Assembly: GCA_964370635.1 (NCBI GenBank)
Contig: CAYJJU010000008.1
Coordinates: 41,687 to 105,686, forward strand
Origin: SIG603 sp964370635
Lineage (GTDB): Bacteria > Bacillota > Clostridia > Oscillospirales > Acutalibacteraceae
Length of the DNA: 64,000 nucleotides
Direction of reading: 5' to 3'
The position numbers and the translations under genes are program-made. The notes under the pieces are model-generated. The model had not been told where the DNA came from, searched no databases, and was given only the letters and a program-made list of their open reading frames with translations. Positions within the stretch are counted from its first letter, which is position 1. Each line of letters begins with the position of its first letter. Positions 35,385 through 42,222 of the stretch are shown here, one piece after another.

Positions 35385-35515
35385 TTTTAAAGTGAAGAGT
35401 GAAAAGTGAAGAGTGAAAAGTTGTTGTTTACGGCTTCGCCGTTTTGATTATAAGAAAATGCCTTGCATTTTCCACCACAACTATCAACTATCAATTATCA
35501 ACTCTACACTATTCA
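35385..35515. repeat. two-hairpin intergenic repeat, copy 3
   Basis: GTGAAGAGTGAAAAGTGAAG arrays lead to TTTACGGCTTCGCCGT, TTTTGATTATAA, GAAAATGCCTTGCATTTTC and CACCACAACTATCAACTATC. It lies between nrdD and its putative detached radical domain, and shares its core with copies 1 and 2. Confidence 0.7.
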
Positions 35516-35540
35516 ATAAAACACGCATGTTTTATTGAAT
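35511..35540. terminator. 12-bp-stem hairpin over the nrdD stop codon
   Basis: ATTCAATAAAAC pairs perfectly with GTTTTATTGAAT around a 6-base loop. The stem contains the nrdD stop codon. It could terminate or stabilise the transcript, but a run of U is weak. Confidence 0.45.
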
Positions 35541-37802
35541 TAAATGTGTATAATCGGGCACATCGTGGTATTTTTTCTTAAGCTCTTTTAGCTTTTCTAC
35601 GCTTACGCCCTCTCCATCTTTTCTGCCACATCTTGGGCAAACCTCGTCTATAATACCATTATAACCGCAAACCGGGTCGCGGTCAACAGGGTGATTTACA
35701 GAACCGTATCCAATTCCTGCCTCTTTCATGCATCTTATAATGCTTTCAAAGGCTTCAATGTTTTTGCAGGTGTCGCCGTCAAGCTCTACATAGCTTATGT
35801 GTCCTGCGTTAGAAAGCGCATGGAATGGCGCTTCTTTGTTGATTTTCTCATACGCACTTATCGGATAGTAAACAGGCACGTGGAAAGAGTTTGTGTAAAA
35901 CTCTCTGTCTGTGACACCCTCGATAATTCCGTATTTTTTCTTGTCTATCCTAATAAATCTGCCGGAAAGTCCTTCTGCCGGTGTTGCAACAAGTGACCAG
36001 TTAAGGTTAGTTTCCCTGCAGAGTTTATCCATTTTTTCTCTCATGTAGCCTATGATTTCAAGCCCTAATTTATAGCTTTCTTCACTTTCTCCATGATGTT
36101 TTCCCGTAAGGGCCTTTAGTGTTTCGGCAAGGCCTATATAGCCTACCGATAGGGTTCCGTGCTTTAAAACCTCTGCAATGCAGTCGTCTTTGTCTAGTTT
36201 TTCAGAGTCTATCCAGACTCCTTGACCCATCAAGAATGGGTAGTTATAGACTTTTTTTGTGGACTGAATTTTAAAGCGGTGCAAAAGTTGTTCTTCTACC
36301 ATGTCTATTCTCTTGTCTAAAATTTCATAAAACTTTTTCATGTCGCCTTTTGCTTCAATGCCTATTCTTGGAAGATTAACCGATGTAAAGCTTAAATTAC
36401 CCCTGCCGCATGTCACCGAGCGATTTTTATCAAACTCGTTTGCCATTACCCTTGTGCGGCAACCCATGTAAGACACTTCTGTGTTGTAGTCGCCTTTTTT
36501 GTAGTACTGTAAATTAAACGGCGCATCTAAGAAGCTGAAGTTTGGGAAAAGTCTTTTTGCAGATACTTTCATTGCCTGCTTAAATAAATCGTAATTTATA
36601 TCCTCGGGATTATAGTTTACCCCTTCTTTAACTTTGAAAATTTGTACGGGGAAAATAGGAGTTTCGCCGTCTCCTAGGCCGGCTTCTGTCGCCATTAGTA
36701 GATTTTTTATTACCATTCTGCCTTGCTCAGATGTGTCGGTTCCGTAGTTTAGCGAGCTAAAAGGAACCTGCGCGCCTGCACGTGAGTTCATGGTGTTTAA
36801 GTTATGCACCAAGGCTTCCATCGCTTGGAAAGTCGCCTTGTCGGTCTCTCTCCACGCCGTCGCCTTAGAAAATACCACTGCATCTTGTGCTACATTTTCG
36901 TCTATGCCGTTTTGGGTAAGTGCTTCTTTTACTTTTAAGGCGTACTCGTCGACATCATTCATGTTATGAAGTCTGCCTACTTTTTCTTTAATAGTATCTG
37001 CAAGCTCTTTGTATTTATCGTAATCACTGCAAAATTTAACTTGTAAAAAATTGACTAAAGCCTTGTAATATTCTTTAAAGTAAGTTTTGTCCACGCCTTT
37101 TGACATAGAATAATCAAAGTTTGGCACACTTTGACCGCCGTGCATTTCGTTTTGGTTTGCCTGAATTGCAATACAGGCAAGGGCCGCATAACTTCTTATG
37201 TCGTTAGGCTCTCTTAAATAGCCGTGCCCCGTTGAAAATCCGCCGTCAAAAAGTTTAATCAAGTCAATTTGGCAACAAGTTTCTGTCAAAGTATAAAAAT
37301 CCTTGTCATGAATATGGATATCGCCGTCTGCATGGGCGTCTGTAATTTCTGTTGGGATAACATAATTATCGTAAAAAAGTTTTGCGCCCTCTGAGCCGTA
37401 TTTTAGCATGGTACCCATTGCGGAGTCTGCGTTTATATTCGCATTTTCTCTTTTAAGGTCGGCATCTTCTGAGGGTTTAAAGCTTAAATCCTCATAAATT
37501 TTTACAAGCTCTGCGTCCATGTTACGCATTTTTTGGTGTTCTGCACGATACAAGATGTAGGCCTTCGCCGTTTTGGCAAAGTCTGCCCTAATAAGCTCTT
37601 CCTCTACCATATCTTGTATTTGCTCAACAGTCGGATACTGGTCGATTATTCCGCTTACTACCTTTTCGGTAAGCTCATCAAGCATCTCGTCTGTCATTTT
37701 TTCCTTTGCAATTCTTATATTAGCCTTAAAAATTACATTCCTGATTTTTTTAGCGTCAAACGGGACTTTTTCACCGTTACGCTTAATAATTTGCTGTATC
37801 AT
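35532..37802 (-). CDS. nrdD: anaerobic ribonucleoside-triphosphate reductase, large part without radical loop
   Basis: The N-terminal ATP-cone (MIQQIIKRNGEKVPFDAKKI) is followed by the ten-stranded barrel with NEMHGGQSVPNFD and by GRGNLSFTSVNLPRIG. The C-terminus has VCGYNGII and CPRCG, a partial zinc-finger (three Cys visible), and then stops at KYHDVPDYTHLIQ without the GYL glycyl-radical motif. ATG 37802 was chosen over 37871 because it gives the standard start and follows GGTGGG; the longer form would also overlap the promoter. A consensus promoter and two NrdR boxes lie upstream. Confidence 0.93.
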   Translation of the reverse strand: MIQQIIKRNGEKVPFDAKKIRNVIFKANIRIAKEKMTDEMLDELTEKVVSGIIDQYPTVEQIQDMVEEELIRADFAKTAKAYILYRAEHQKMRNMDAELVKIYEDLSFKPSEDADLKRENANINADSAMGTMLKYGSEGAKLFYDNYVIPTEITDAHADGDIHIHDKDFYTLTETCCQIDLIKLFDGGFSTGHGYLREPNDIRSYAALACIAIQANQNEMHGGQSVPNFDYSMSKGVDKTYFKEYYKALVNFLQVKFCSDYDKYKELADTIKEKVGRLHNMNDVDEYALKVKEALTQNGIDENVAQDAVVFSKATAWRETDKATFQAMEALVHNLNTMNSRAGAQVPFSSLNYGTDTSEQGRMVIKNLLMATEAGLGDGETPIFPVQIFKVKEGVNYNPEDINYDLFKQAMKVSAKRLFPNFSFLDAPFNLQYYKKGDYNTEVSYMGCRTRVMANEFDKNRSVTCGRGNLSFTSVNLPRIGIEAKGDMKKFYEILDKRIDMVEEQLLHRFKIQSTKKVYNYPFLMGQGVWIDSEKLDKDDCIAEVLKHGTLSVGYIGLAETLKALTGKHHGESEESYKLGLEIIGYMREKMDKLCRETNLNWSLVATPAEGLSGRFIRIDKKKYGIIEGVTDREFYTNSFHVPVYYPISAYEKINKEAPFHALSNAGHISYVELDGDTCKNIEAFESIIRCMKEAGIGYGSVNHPVDRDPVCGYNGIIDEVCPRCGRKDGEGVSVEKLKELKKKYHDVPDYTHLIQ

Positions 37803-37842
37803 TTCCTTATTTCCCACCTTATAATTTATTCGTGTACGATAC

Positions 37843-37871
37843 ATTATATATCCTATTTTATTAATTGTCAA
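37843..37871 (-). promoter_or_regulatory. sigma-A promoter of nrdD
   Basis: On the minus strand TTGACA (37871-37866) and TATAAT (37848-37843) are separated by 17 bp, 40 bases upstream of the chosen start. Confidence 0.9.
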
Positions 37872-37880
37872 TACCTTTTA

Positions 37881-37926
37881 CCACTATATATTGTGTTGGT
37901 AAAATTTTGATGCACTATTTATATCA
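37881..37926 (-). promoter_or_regulatory. pair of NrdR boxes upstream of nrdD
   Basis: CCACTATATATTGTGT (37881-37896) is a near-perfect NrdR box. TGCACTATTTATATCA (37911-37926) is a weaker second box 30 bp away, about three helical turns, which is the spacing NrdR uses. They sit directly upstream of the -35 element. Known role: ATP/dATP-dependent repression of ribonucleotide reductase genes. Confidence 0.75.
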
Positions 37927-38013
37927 AAATCTACTAAACGCAGAAATTTTAAACTGTTTTTTATTGAAGTATACAAAAATAAATTTTTATTAAAGTTTAA
38001 CTGTCTTTACCGC

Positions 38014-38042
38014 TTTACAAATGTAAAATGTTGCGGTATACT
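38014..38042 (+). promoter_or_regulatory. promoter of the MATE exporter gene
   Basis: TTTACA (38014-38019) and TATACT (38037-38042) are separated by 17 bp. The -35 is part of a small inverted repeat TTTACA-AA-TGTAAA, a possible repressor contact. Confidence 0.7.
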
Positions 38043-38085
38043 GAAAGCCGAATTTTACGACACATATATTTAATCGGAGAAAAAT

Positions 38086-39432
38086 ATGACAAAAAATTTA
38101 ACCACGGGCACGCCGTATAAAATCATACTAAAATTTGCAATACCCATGGTGCTTGGAAATTTATTTCAACAGATATACAACATGGCAGACTCTGTCATTG
38201 TTGGACGACTTGTGGGAGAAGACGCGTTGGCAGGTGTTGGCGCAACGGGTTCGCTAAACTTTTTAATCATAGGTTTTGTCATAGGTTTAAGCTCCGGTTT
38301 TGCGGTGCCTATGTCGCAAGCCTTTGGCGCAAAGGACTTTGATAAAATTAGAGAGTACTATGCAAATTCGCTTATGCTAACCATTGTAATGTCTACCATT
38401 ATAAGCATTTTGGCGCTTGTTTTTCTTGAGGACATATTATTACTCATGAATACTCCGCCCGAAATATTAAATCACACCATAAGCTATGCAAGCACTATGT
38501 TTATGGGGCTTATAGGCATATTTTTATACAATTTAATGGCATCTGTAATGAGGGCCTTAGGCGACAGCAAGACTCCGCTTTACTATTTAATATTTGCATC
38601 TATCCTAAACATAGCACTTTCTTTGGCCTTTGTAATTTTCTTTAAATGGGGAGTTTTCGGCACAGGGCTTGCAACTGCAATTTCACAAGGCGTTTCAGGC
38701 GTTTTATGCTTTTTTACTGCAAGAAAGAAATTTGATATACTTTGCCTTAACAAAAAGGATTTATCTCCAAAAGTAAATGTTATTATGCGCCTGCTCAAAA
38801 TAGGTTTGCCTATGGGACTTCAATTTTCTATAACGGCAATAGGAGCGCTAATTTTGCAGACCTCAATAAATTCGCTTGGCGCACTTTATGTGCTTGCGGT
38901 TTCAACGGGTTCACGCATAGGCGGAATTTTGCTTCAGGCCTTAGACACCATAGGCCTTGCAATGACCACTTACACGGGGCAAAATTTAGGCGCAGGAAAA
39001 ATTAAGCGAATAAACACAGGCCTAAAACATTCCTTAGTCATATCTACTATATATAGTTTAATATGCCTAGCCGCAGCCTATCTTTTTGGCGGATACGCCA
39101 TATCGGTGTTTATAAACGACCCCTCACAAGCGCTCAGGACTGCAACACACGAATTTATAATAGGAAATGCGTATTTTTATATTTTACTAGGCGCACTGCT
39201 GATTTTTAGAAACCTTATTCAAGGGCTGGGCTATTCTGGACTTACCATGATAGTAGGATTTGCCGAAACCATAGCACGTGCCCTTGCAGCATTTGTGCTT
39301 GTGGAGAATTTTGGGTATATCGGCGTAATACTCGCAAGCCCCTTAGCGTGGCTTGTGGCGATTAGCATCTTAATTCCAATGTACATATTCGTAATGAAAT
39401 CGGTGAGGGAAAGAATTCCCGATAGGTCTTGA
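38086..39432 (+). CDS. MATE family multidrug/toxin exporter
   Basis: This 448-residue protein has twelve predicted membrane helices in two MATE repeats. The start TKNLTTGTPYKIILKFAIPM and VLGNLFQQIYNMADSVIVGR are typical of NorM/DinF-like exporters in Firmicutes. It would use a sodium or proton gradient to export cationic compounds or metabolites. GGAG precedes the ATG. A second, truncated copy of a related gene starts at 39529. Confidence 0.92.
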   Translation: MTKNLTTGTPYKIILKFAIPMVLGNLFQQIYNMADSVIVGRLVGEDALAGVGATGSLNFLIIGFVIGLSSGFAVPMSQAFGAKDFDKIREYYANSLMLTIVMSTIISILALVFLEDILLLMNTPPEILNHTISYASTMFMGLIGIFLYNLMASVMRALGDSKTPLYYLIFASILNIALSLAFVIFFKWGVFGTGLATAISQGVSGVLCFFTARKKFDILCLNKKDLSPKVNVIMRLLKIGLPMGLQFSITAIGALILQTSINSLGALYVLAVSTGSRIGGILLQALDTIGLAMTTYTGQNLGAGKIKRINTGLKHSLVISTIYSLICLAAAYLFGGYAISVFINDPSQALRTATHEFIIGNAYFYILLGALLIFRNLIQGLGYSGLTMIVGFAETIARALAAFVLVENFGYIGVILASPLAWLVAISILIPMYIFVMKSVRERIPDRS

Positions 39433-39464
39433 AAAATAAATTTATAAATTTTAATTTGTCATGC

Positions 39465-39508
39465 TTTACAAAATTAATAAACTAGTGTATAATGTACTAG
39501 TTTATTAA
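39465..39508 (+). promoter_or_regulatory. promoter with 12-bp inverted-repeat operator over the -10
   Basis: TTTACA (39465-39470), 17 bp, TATAAT (39488-39493). The arms TTAATAAACTAG (39474-39485) and CTAGTTTATTAA (39497-39508) are perfect and flank the -10, as expected for a MarR- or TetR-type repressor that blocks polymerase. It originally served the second MATE gene; it now reads toward the kinase gene. Confidence 0.8.
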
Positions 39509-39528
39509 TTTGAGTAAGGGGATTTAAC

Positions 39529-39681
39529 ATGACAAAAGATTTGACGGTCGGCACGCCGTATAAGGTGATACTGAAATTTGCAATAGAAAATTATATCGAA
39601 TACTATAACACAAAACGAACAAAACAAAAGCTTGACTATTTTAGCCCTGTGGAATACAGGCTAAAACATCAAGCTGCATAA
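39529..39681 (+). pseudogene. in-frame chimera: MATE N-terminus fused to IS3-type transposase C-terminus
   Basis: ATG 39529 encodes MTKDLTVGTPYKVILKFAI, nearly the same as the first 19 residues of the intact MATE protein, then switches to a tail with YIEYYNTKRTKQKL and FSPVEYRL, the classic end of IS3/IS150-group transposases, stopping at 39679-39681. The 50-codon frame is intact and has a promoter and ribosome binding site, but the product is unlikely to be functional. It records insertion of an IS into a second MATE gene followed by deletion of most of both. Confidence 0.85.
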
Positions 39682-39716
39682 AAATAGTGTAGCAACATCA
39701 GTCACAACACTATTAA

Positions 39717-39740
39717 GTCTAACTTTTTGGGGTCACATCA
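39717..39740 (+). mobile_element. right end of an IS3-family element (remnant)
   Basis: TAACTTTTTGGGGTCACATC follows the transposase stop by about 35 bases and resembles the terminal repeat of IS150-group elements. No left end is present in the window, so this is a relic. Confidence 0.65.
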
Positions 39741-39752
39741 GAAAGGTTAACA

Positions 39753-40709
39753 ATGAACGACACCTTTAAAAACACAAGAAATTTACCACAGGCCGTAATA
39801 GACTGCGCCATAAATGGCGGAGAAATATCTACTGCGTGGCTAAATGATTTAGAAAATTTAATAGCCTACTTTGAGGAAAAATGGCAGATAAAAGTAGGAA
39901 ATGCCTTGCACGGTGGCTCACGCTCCTTTGTTGGGAAAGCCGTGGGAGTGGACAAAAAAGAGTATATATTAAAGCTTGAAATTCCCGAAAGCATAGGAAA
40001 TGCGGAGTTTTCAAGGGGGATAGACACCCTGAAACTTGCAAACGCAAACGGCTATGCAAGGCTTTATAAGTTTGATTTAGAGAAAAAAGCGTGCCTGCTT
40101 GAGGCCTTGGGTGAAACGCTTGGCAGTTTTGATTATTCTACAAACGAAAAAATCAAGATGATTTGCGAGGCGCTTATAAAAAGCTGGGGAATAGATGCAA
40201 AAAATAATACTTTACCCACAGGCAAAGACTGCACCGCTTGGTATGAGGAGTTTATTTTAGAAAGTGCAAAAAGTAAAAATCCACCTTGTGACAAAACAGT
40301 GGTAGAAAAAGCGGTAAGTTTTGTGGGCGAAATAGAGAAAAATTTCGACCCAAAAGCCTGCGTGTTAATTCACGGCGATGCGCATGCAGGAAATATACTG
40401 CAAAGTTTAAGCGGGGAAAAAGAATTTAAATTTATAGACCCGGACGGAGCATACTATGATAAATCGGCAGATTTAGGCGTAATTATGCGTGAATGGCATG
40501 AGGAATACGAAGAAAATCCGATTGAAGCAGGCGTCTTGCGATGCGAGTATTTAAGCGCACTTACAGGGGTATCAAAGAAAAAAATTTGGCAGTGGGGATT
40601 TATTCAAACCGTATCCACCGCATTTGTTTTATATCAAAACAACAGTAAAGAGCTATGTGAAAAAATGCTAAAAACCGCAAAAGCGTGGTGCGCTGTAGAA
40701 TTTAATTAG
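39753..40709 (+). CDS. APH-family kinase, similar to streptomycin 6-kinase type
   Basis: This 318-residue protein-kinase-like fold has GGSRSFVGKAVG (nucleotide loop), LKLEIP (Lys), the catalytic VLIHGDAHAGNIL and the metal-binding FIDPDG. This pattern fits the APH(6)/hydroxyurea-kinase group, which phosphorylates aminoglycosides or small amines; a housekeeping small-molecule kinase is also possible. GAAAGG precedes the start, directly after the IS relic, so the gene may be driven from the promoter at 39465-39493. A terminator follows. Confidence 0.75.
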   Translation: MNDTFKNTRNLPQAVIDCAINGGEISTAWLNDLENLIAYFEEKWQIKVGNALHGGSRSFVGKAVGVDKKEYILKLEIPESIGNAEFSRGIDTLKLANANGYARLYKFDLEKKACLLEALGETLGSFDYSTNEKIKMICEALIKSWGIDAKNNTLPTGKDCTAWYEEFILESAKSKNPPCDKTVVEKAVSFVGEIEKNFDPKACVLIHGDAHAGNILQSLSGEKEFKFIDPDGAYYDKSADLGVIMREWHEEYEENPIEAGVLRCEYLSALTGVSKKKIWQWGFIQTVSTAFVLYQNNSKELCEKMLKTAKAWCAVEFN

Positions 40710-40717
40710 GAATGTAA

Positions 40718-40749
40718 AAAGCCTCGACACAAAAACGTGCCGAGGCTTT
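40718..40749. terminator. bidirectional terminator between kinase and abi genes
   Basis: AAAGCCTCG / CGAGGCTTT plus CAC / GTG form a 12-bp stem with one mismatch and an A-rich loop. The A-run on its left gives a U-run for minus-strand transcripts. Confidence 0.8.
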
Positions 40750-40820
40750 CAGTCTGCCCTAAAACCCGCAATATTACGGGGTTACGGACTATGAGTAGTG
40801 GTATTTATATAAGTGTGAAT

Positions 40821-41807
40821 TTAAATTTTGGAAATGTCAGTCCAGTTTGGTGGGAATCCCATTTGCATAATTACATCATTAATTGACACGGTAGATAATT
40901 CTGTCCCTAGTTTTGAGATTAATTTCTTCAGTGATGAGTTGAACTTATTAAATGAGCTTTTAGTAAGCATTAGTTTTAATATTATGACAATAGCAAACAA
41001 ATCATTCTTTCCACAAACATAATTGTTGGATGAGTTTTTTGCAACGCCGAGTGTTTTATGTATTAAATTATCCTTGATACTGTTTGGAGTTCCGCTTTTT
41101 TTTCGAGATTTCAAGTTATACAATCTCTCATCGTGGGCACAGGCATTTCTGAAAATAGATAATATGAAAAGAAAATTAGTGAGTTCTTCGGAGTGAAGTT
41201 TGAACTTTCTTCCTATCTCATTTTGGTCTTGCTGCTTTAGATAGGAATAAAAAATACTGACAGTTCCAAGAGAAAGTGTATTTATCAAAACCCAAAGAGG
41301 AACATAGCCATAGGTTAAAACATGGTGTGATATCATGGGGCTATTCTTTTTTAGCTGATTCGATATCTCTCTTTGTAAATTAGCAATCAGATCGGCAATT
41401 TCTCCATGCCTTTGTGCTGCACTTTTGCCTTTTTTAACATTTCTGATACTTATATCGAAATTTGATATTTTTAAATAATTATCATGCCCATATTTTTTTG
41501 AAAACTCATGTGCAACTACGCTTTTCAAGTTGTTTTCCACTTCGAGTATATATCTTAAAAAAACAGAGCGCAACTCTCTATCAAATAGATATAAAGCGTA
41601 AATTTCATTAAAATTGGTTCCGGTTTTATATTTTTCGTCTTGGCCATTATAGGATTTGTCTATAAATAATTCCTTGTATCCATTAATAAGATTATAGTAG
41701 TTTTCAAGCTCAATAATCCTTTTGGCCCTGCTGCCGTTTTGAATGAGCATACCGCGAGTGCGTAGTTTTCTTAGCTGAGAGTCGGTTGTGGAAAATTTCT
41801 TATCCAT
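40821..41807 (-). CDS. Abi_2-family (AbiD/AbiF-like) abortive infection protein with HEPN motif
   Basis: This 328-residue protein resembles Abi_2: the N-terminal helical part with LRKLRTRGML and YYNLINGYKELF, LYLFDRELRSVFLRYILEVE, and near residue 220 RNACAHDERLYN, a HEPN-type RX4H ribonuclease motif. Such proteins act as RNases that halt growth on phage infection. The gene is AT-rich relative to neighbours and lies just downstream of tRNA-Arg. GGAGGA precedes the ATG, immediately after a strong hairpin terminator that ends an upstream ~60-nt transcript. Confidence 0.85.
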   Translation of the reverse strand: MDKKFSTTDSQLRKLRTRGMLIQNGSRAKRIIELENYYNLINGYKELFIDKSYNGQDEKYKTGTNFNEIYALYLFDRELRSVFLRYILEVENNLKSVVAHEFSKKYGHDNYLKISNFDISIRNVKKGKSAAQRHGEIADLIANLQREISNQLKKNSPMISHHVLTYGYVPLWVLINTLSLGTVSIFYSYLKQQDQNEIGRKFKLHSEELTNFLFILSIFRNACAHDERLYNLKSRKKSGTPNSIKDNLIHKTLGVAKNSSNNYVCGKNDLFAIVIILKLMLTKSSFNKFNSSLKKLISKLGTELSTVSINDVIMQMGFPPNWTDISKI

Positions 41808-41819
41808 ATTTCCTCCAAT

Positions 41820-41879
41820 AAAAAAACCCCGGGCCCGTAGGACACCGGAGTGTGATCACTAAATAGTATGCCTAAGCAT
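41820..41879 (-). ncRNA. putative ~60-nt structured RNA upstream of the abi gene
   Basis: A minus-strand promoter predicts a start near 41879. The transcript would contain a small TGCTTAGGCA hairpin, a GTGATCAC palindrome and a 10-bp terminator hairpin: CTCCGG (41850-41845) with CCGGGG (41832-41827) and inner GTCC/GGGC around TAC, with one bulged base, then U7. Termination falls just before the abi ribosome binding site. AbiF-type toxins have been described (from memory) with an adjacent non-coding RNA antitoxin; the arrangement here fits that, or a leader attenuator. Confidence 0.65.
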
Positions 41880-41885
41880 GTGTAC

Positions 41886-41914
41886 ATTATAACTAACTTA
41901 ATCCAAAAAGTCAA
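41886..41914 (-). promoter_or_regulatory. promoter of the abi-associated RNA
   Basis: On the minus strand TTGACT (41914-41909) and TATAAT (41891-41886) are spaced by 17 bp. It is the only strong promoter found upstream of the abi gene, and it would drive both the short RNA and read-through into abi. Confidence 0.8.
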
Positions 41915-42048
41915 GAAGTTATTTTATCGGGAATAAGTAGTATAAGAACACAGATAATGTTTTAGTCGGAAGACAAGGTGTTTTCGATATATCTTAAGTT
42001 CAAAAAGCGTTAAAACTCAAAAATAAGACGAAAGCACGAAATAGAAGT

Positions 42049-42080
42049 AAAAAAACTCATCGTATTAGATGAGTTTTTTA
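42049..42080 (-). terminator. intrinsic terminator of tRNA-Arg
   Basis: AAAAAACTCAT / ATGAGTTTTTT form an 11-bp stem with an 8-base loop, directly after the tRNA 3' end on the minus strand. Confidence 0.85.
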
Positions 42081-42081
42081 C

Positions 42082-42158
42082 TGGCACGCCCGACAGGATT
42101 CGAACCTGTGACCTTTTGGTTCGTAGCCAAACACTCTATCCGGCTGAGCTACGGGCGC
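42082..42158 (-). tRNA. tRNA-Arg (ACG)
   Basis: A complete cloverleaf reads on the minus strand: acceptor GCGCCCG / CGGGCGT, D-arm, anticodon arm TTTGG-CTACGAA-CCAAA with anticodon ACG, T-arm ACAGG-TTCGAAT-CCTGT and encoded CCA (42084-42082). It is 77 nt with CCA. Confidence 0.97.
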
Positions 42159-42222
42159 ATATTGCTGTGGTTTTCCACAGCTCATTGATTATATTACAAA
42201 TTCCTTCAAAAGTCAAGCGATT

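Larger units (their letters stand above)
39433..39752. other. rearranged region with promoter, MATE gene fragment and IS3-family end
   Basis: The region holds a consensus promoter with overlapping operator, the first 19 codons of a second MATE gene, the last codons of an IS3-family transposase, and the IS right end (about 39717-39740). The next gene begins immediately after the IS end. Confidence 0.8.

Noticed and set aside
35385..35515. Short tandem repeats considered as a CRISPR array
   Set aside because: The units are 7-8 bases, without unique spacers of constant length, and no cas genes are present.
35354..35531. A frameshift or recoding event joining nrdD to the 54-aa ORF
   Set aside because: The gap of 178 bases contains a hairpin and a repeat copy, and the small ORF has its own ribosome binding site, so two separate proteins are more likely.
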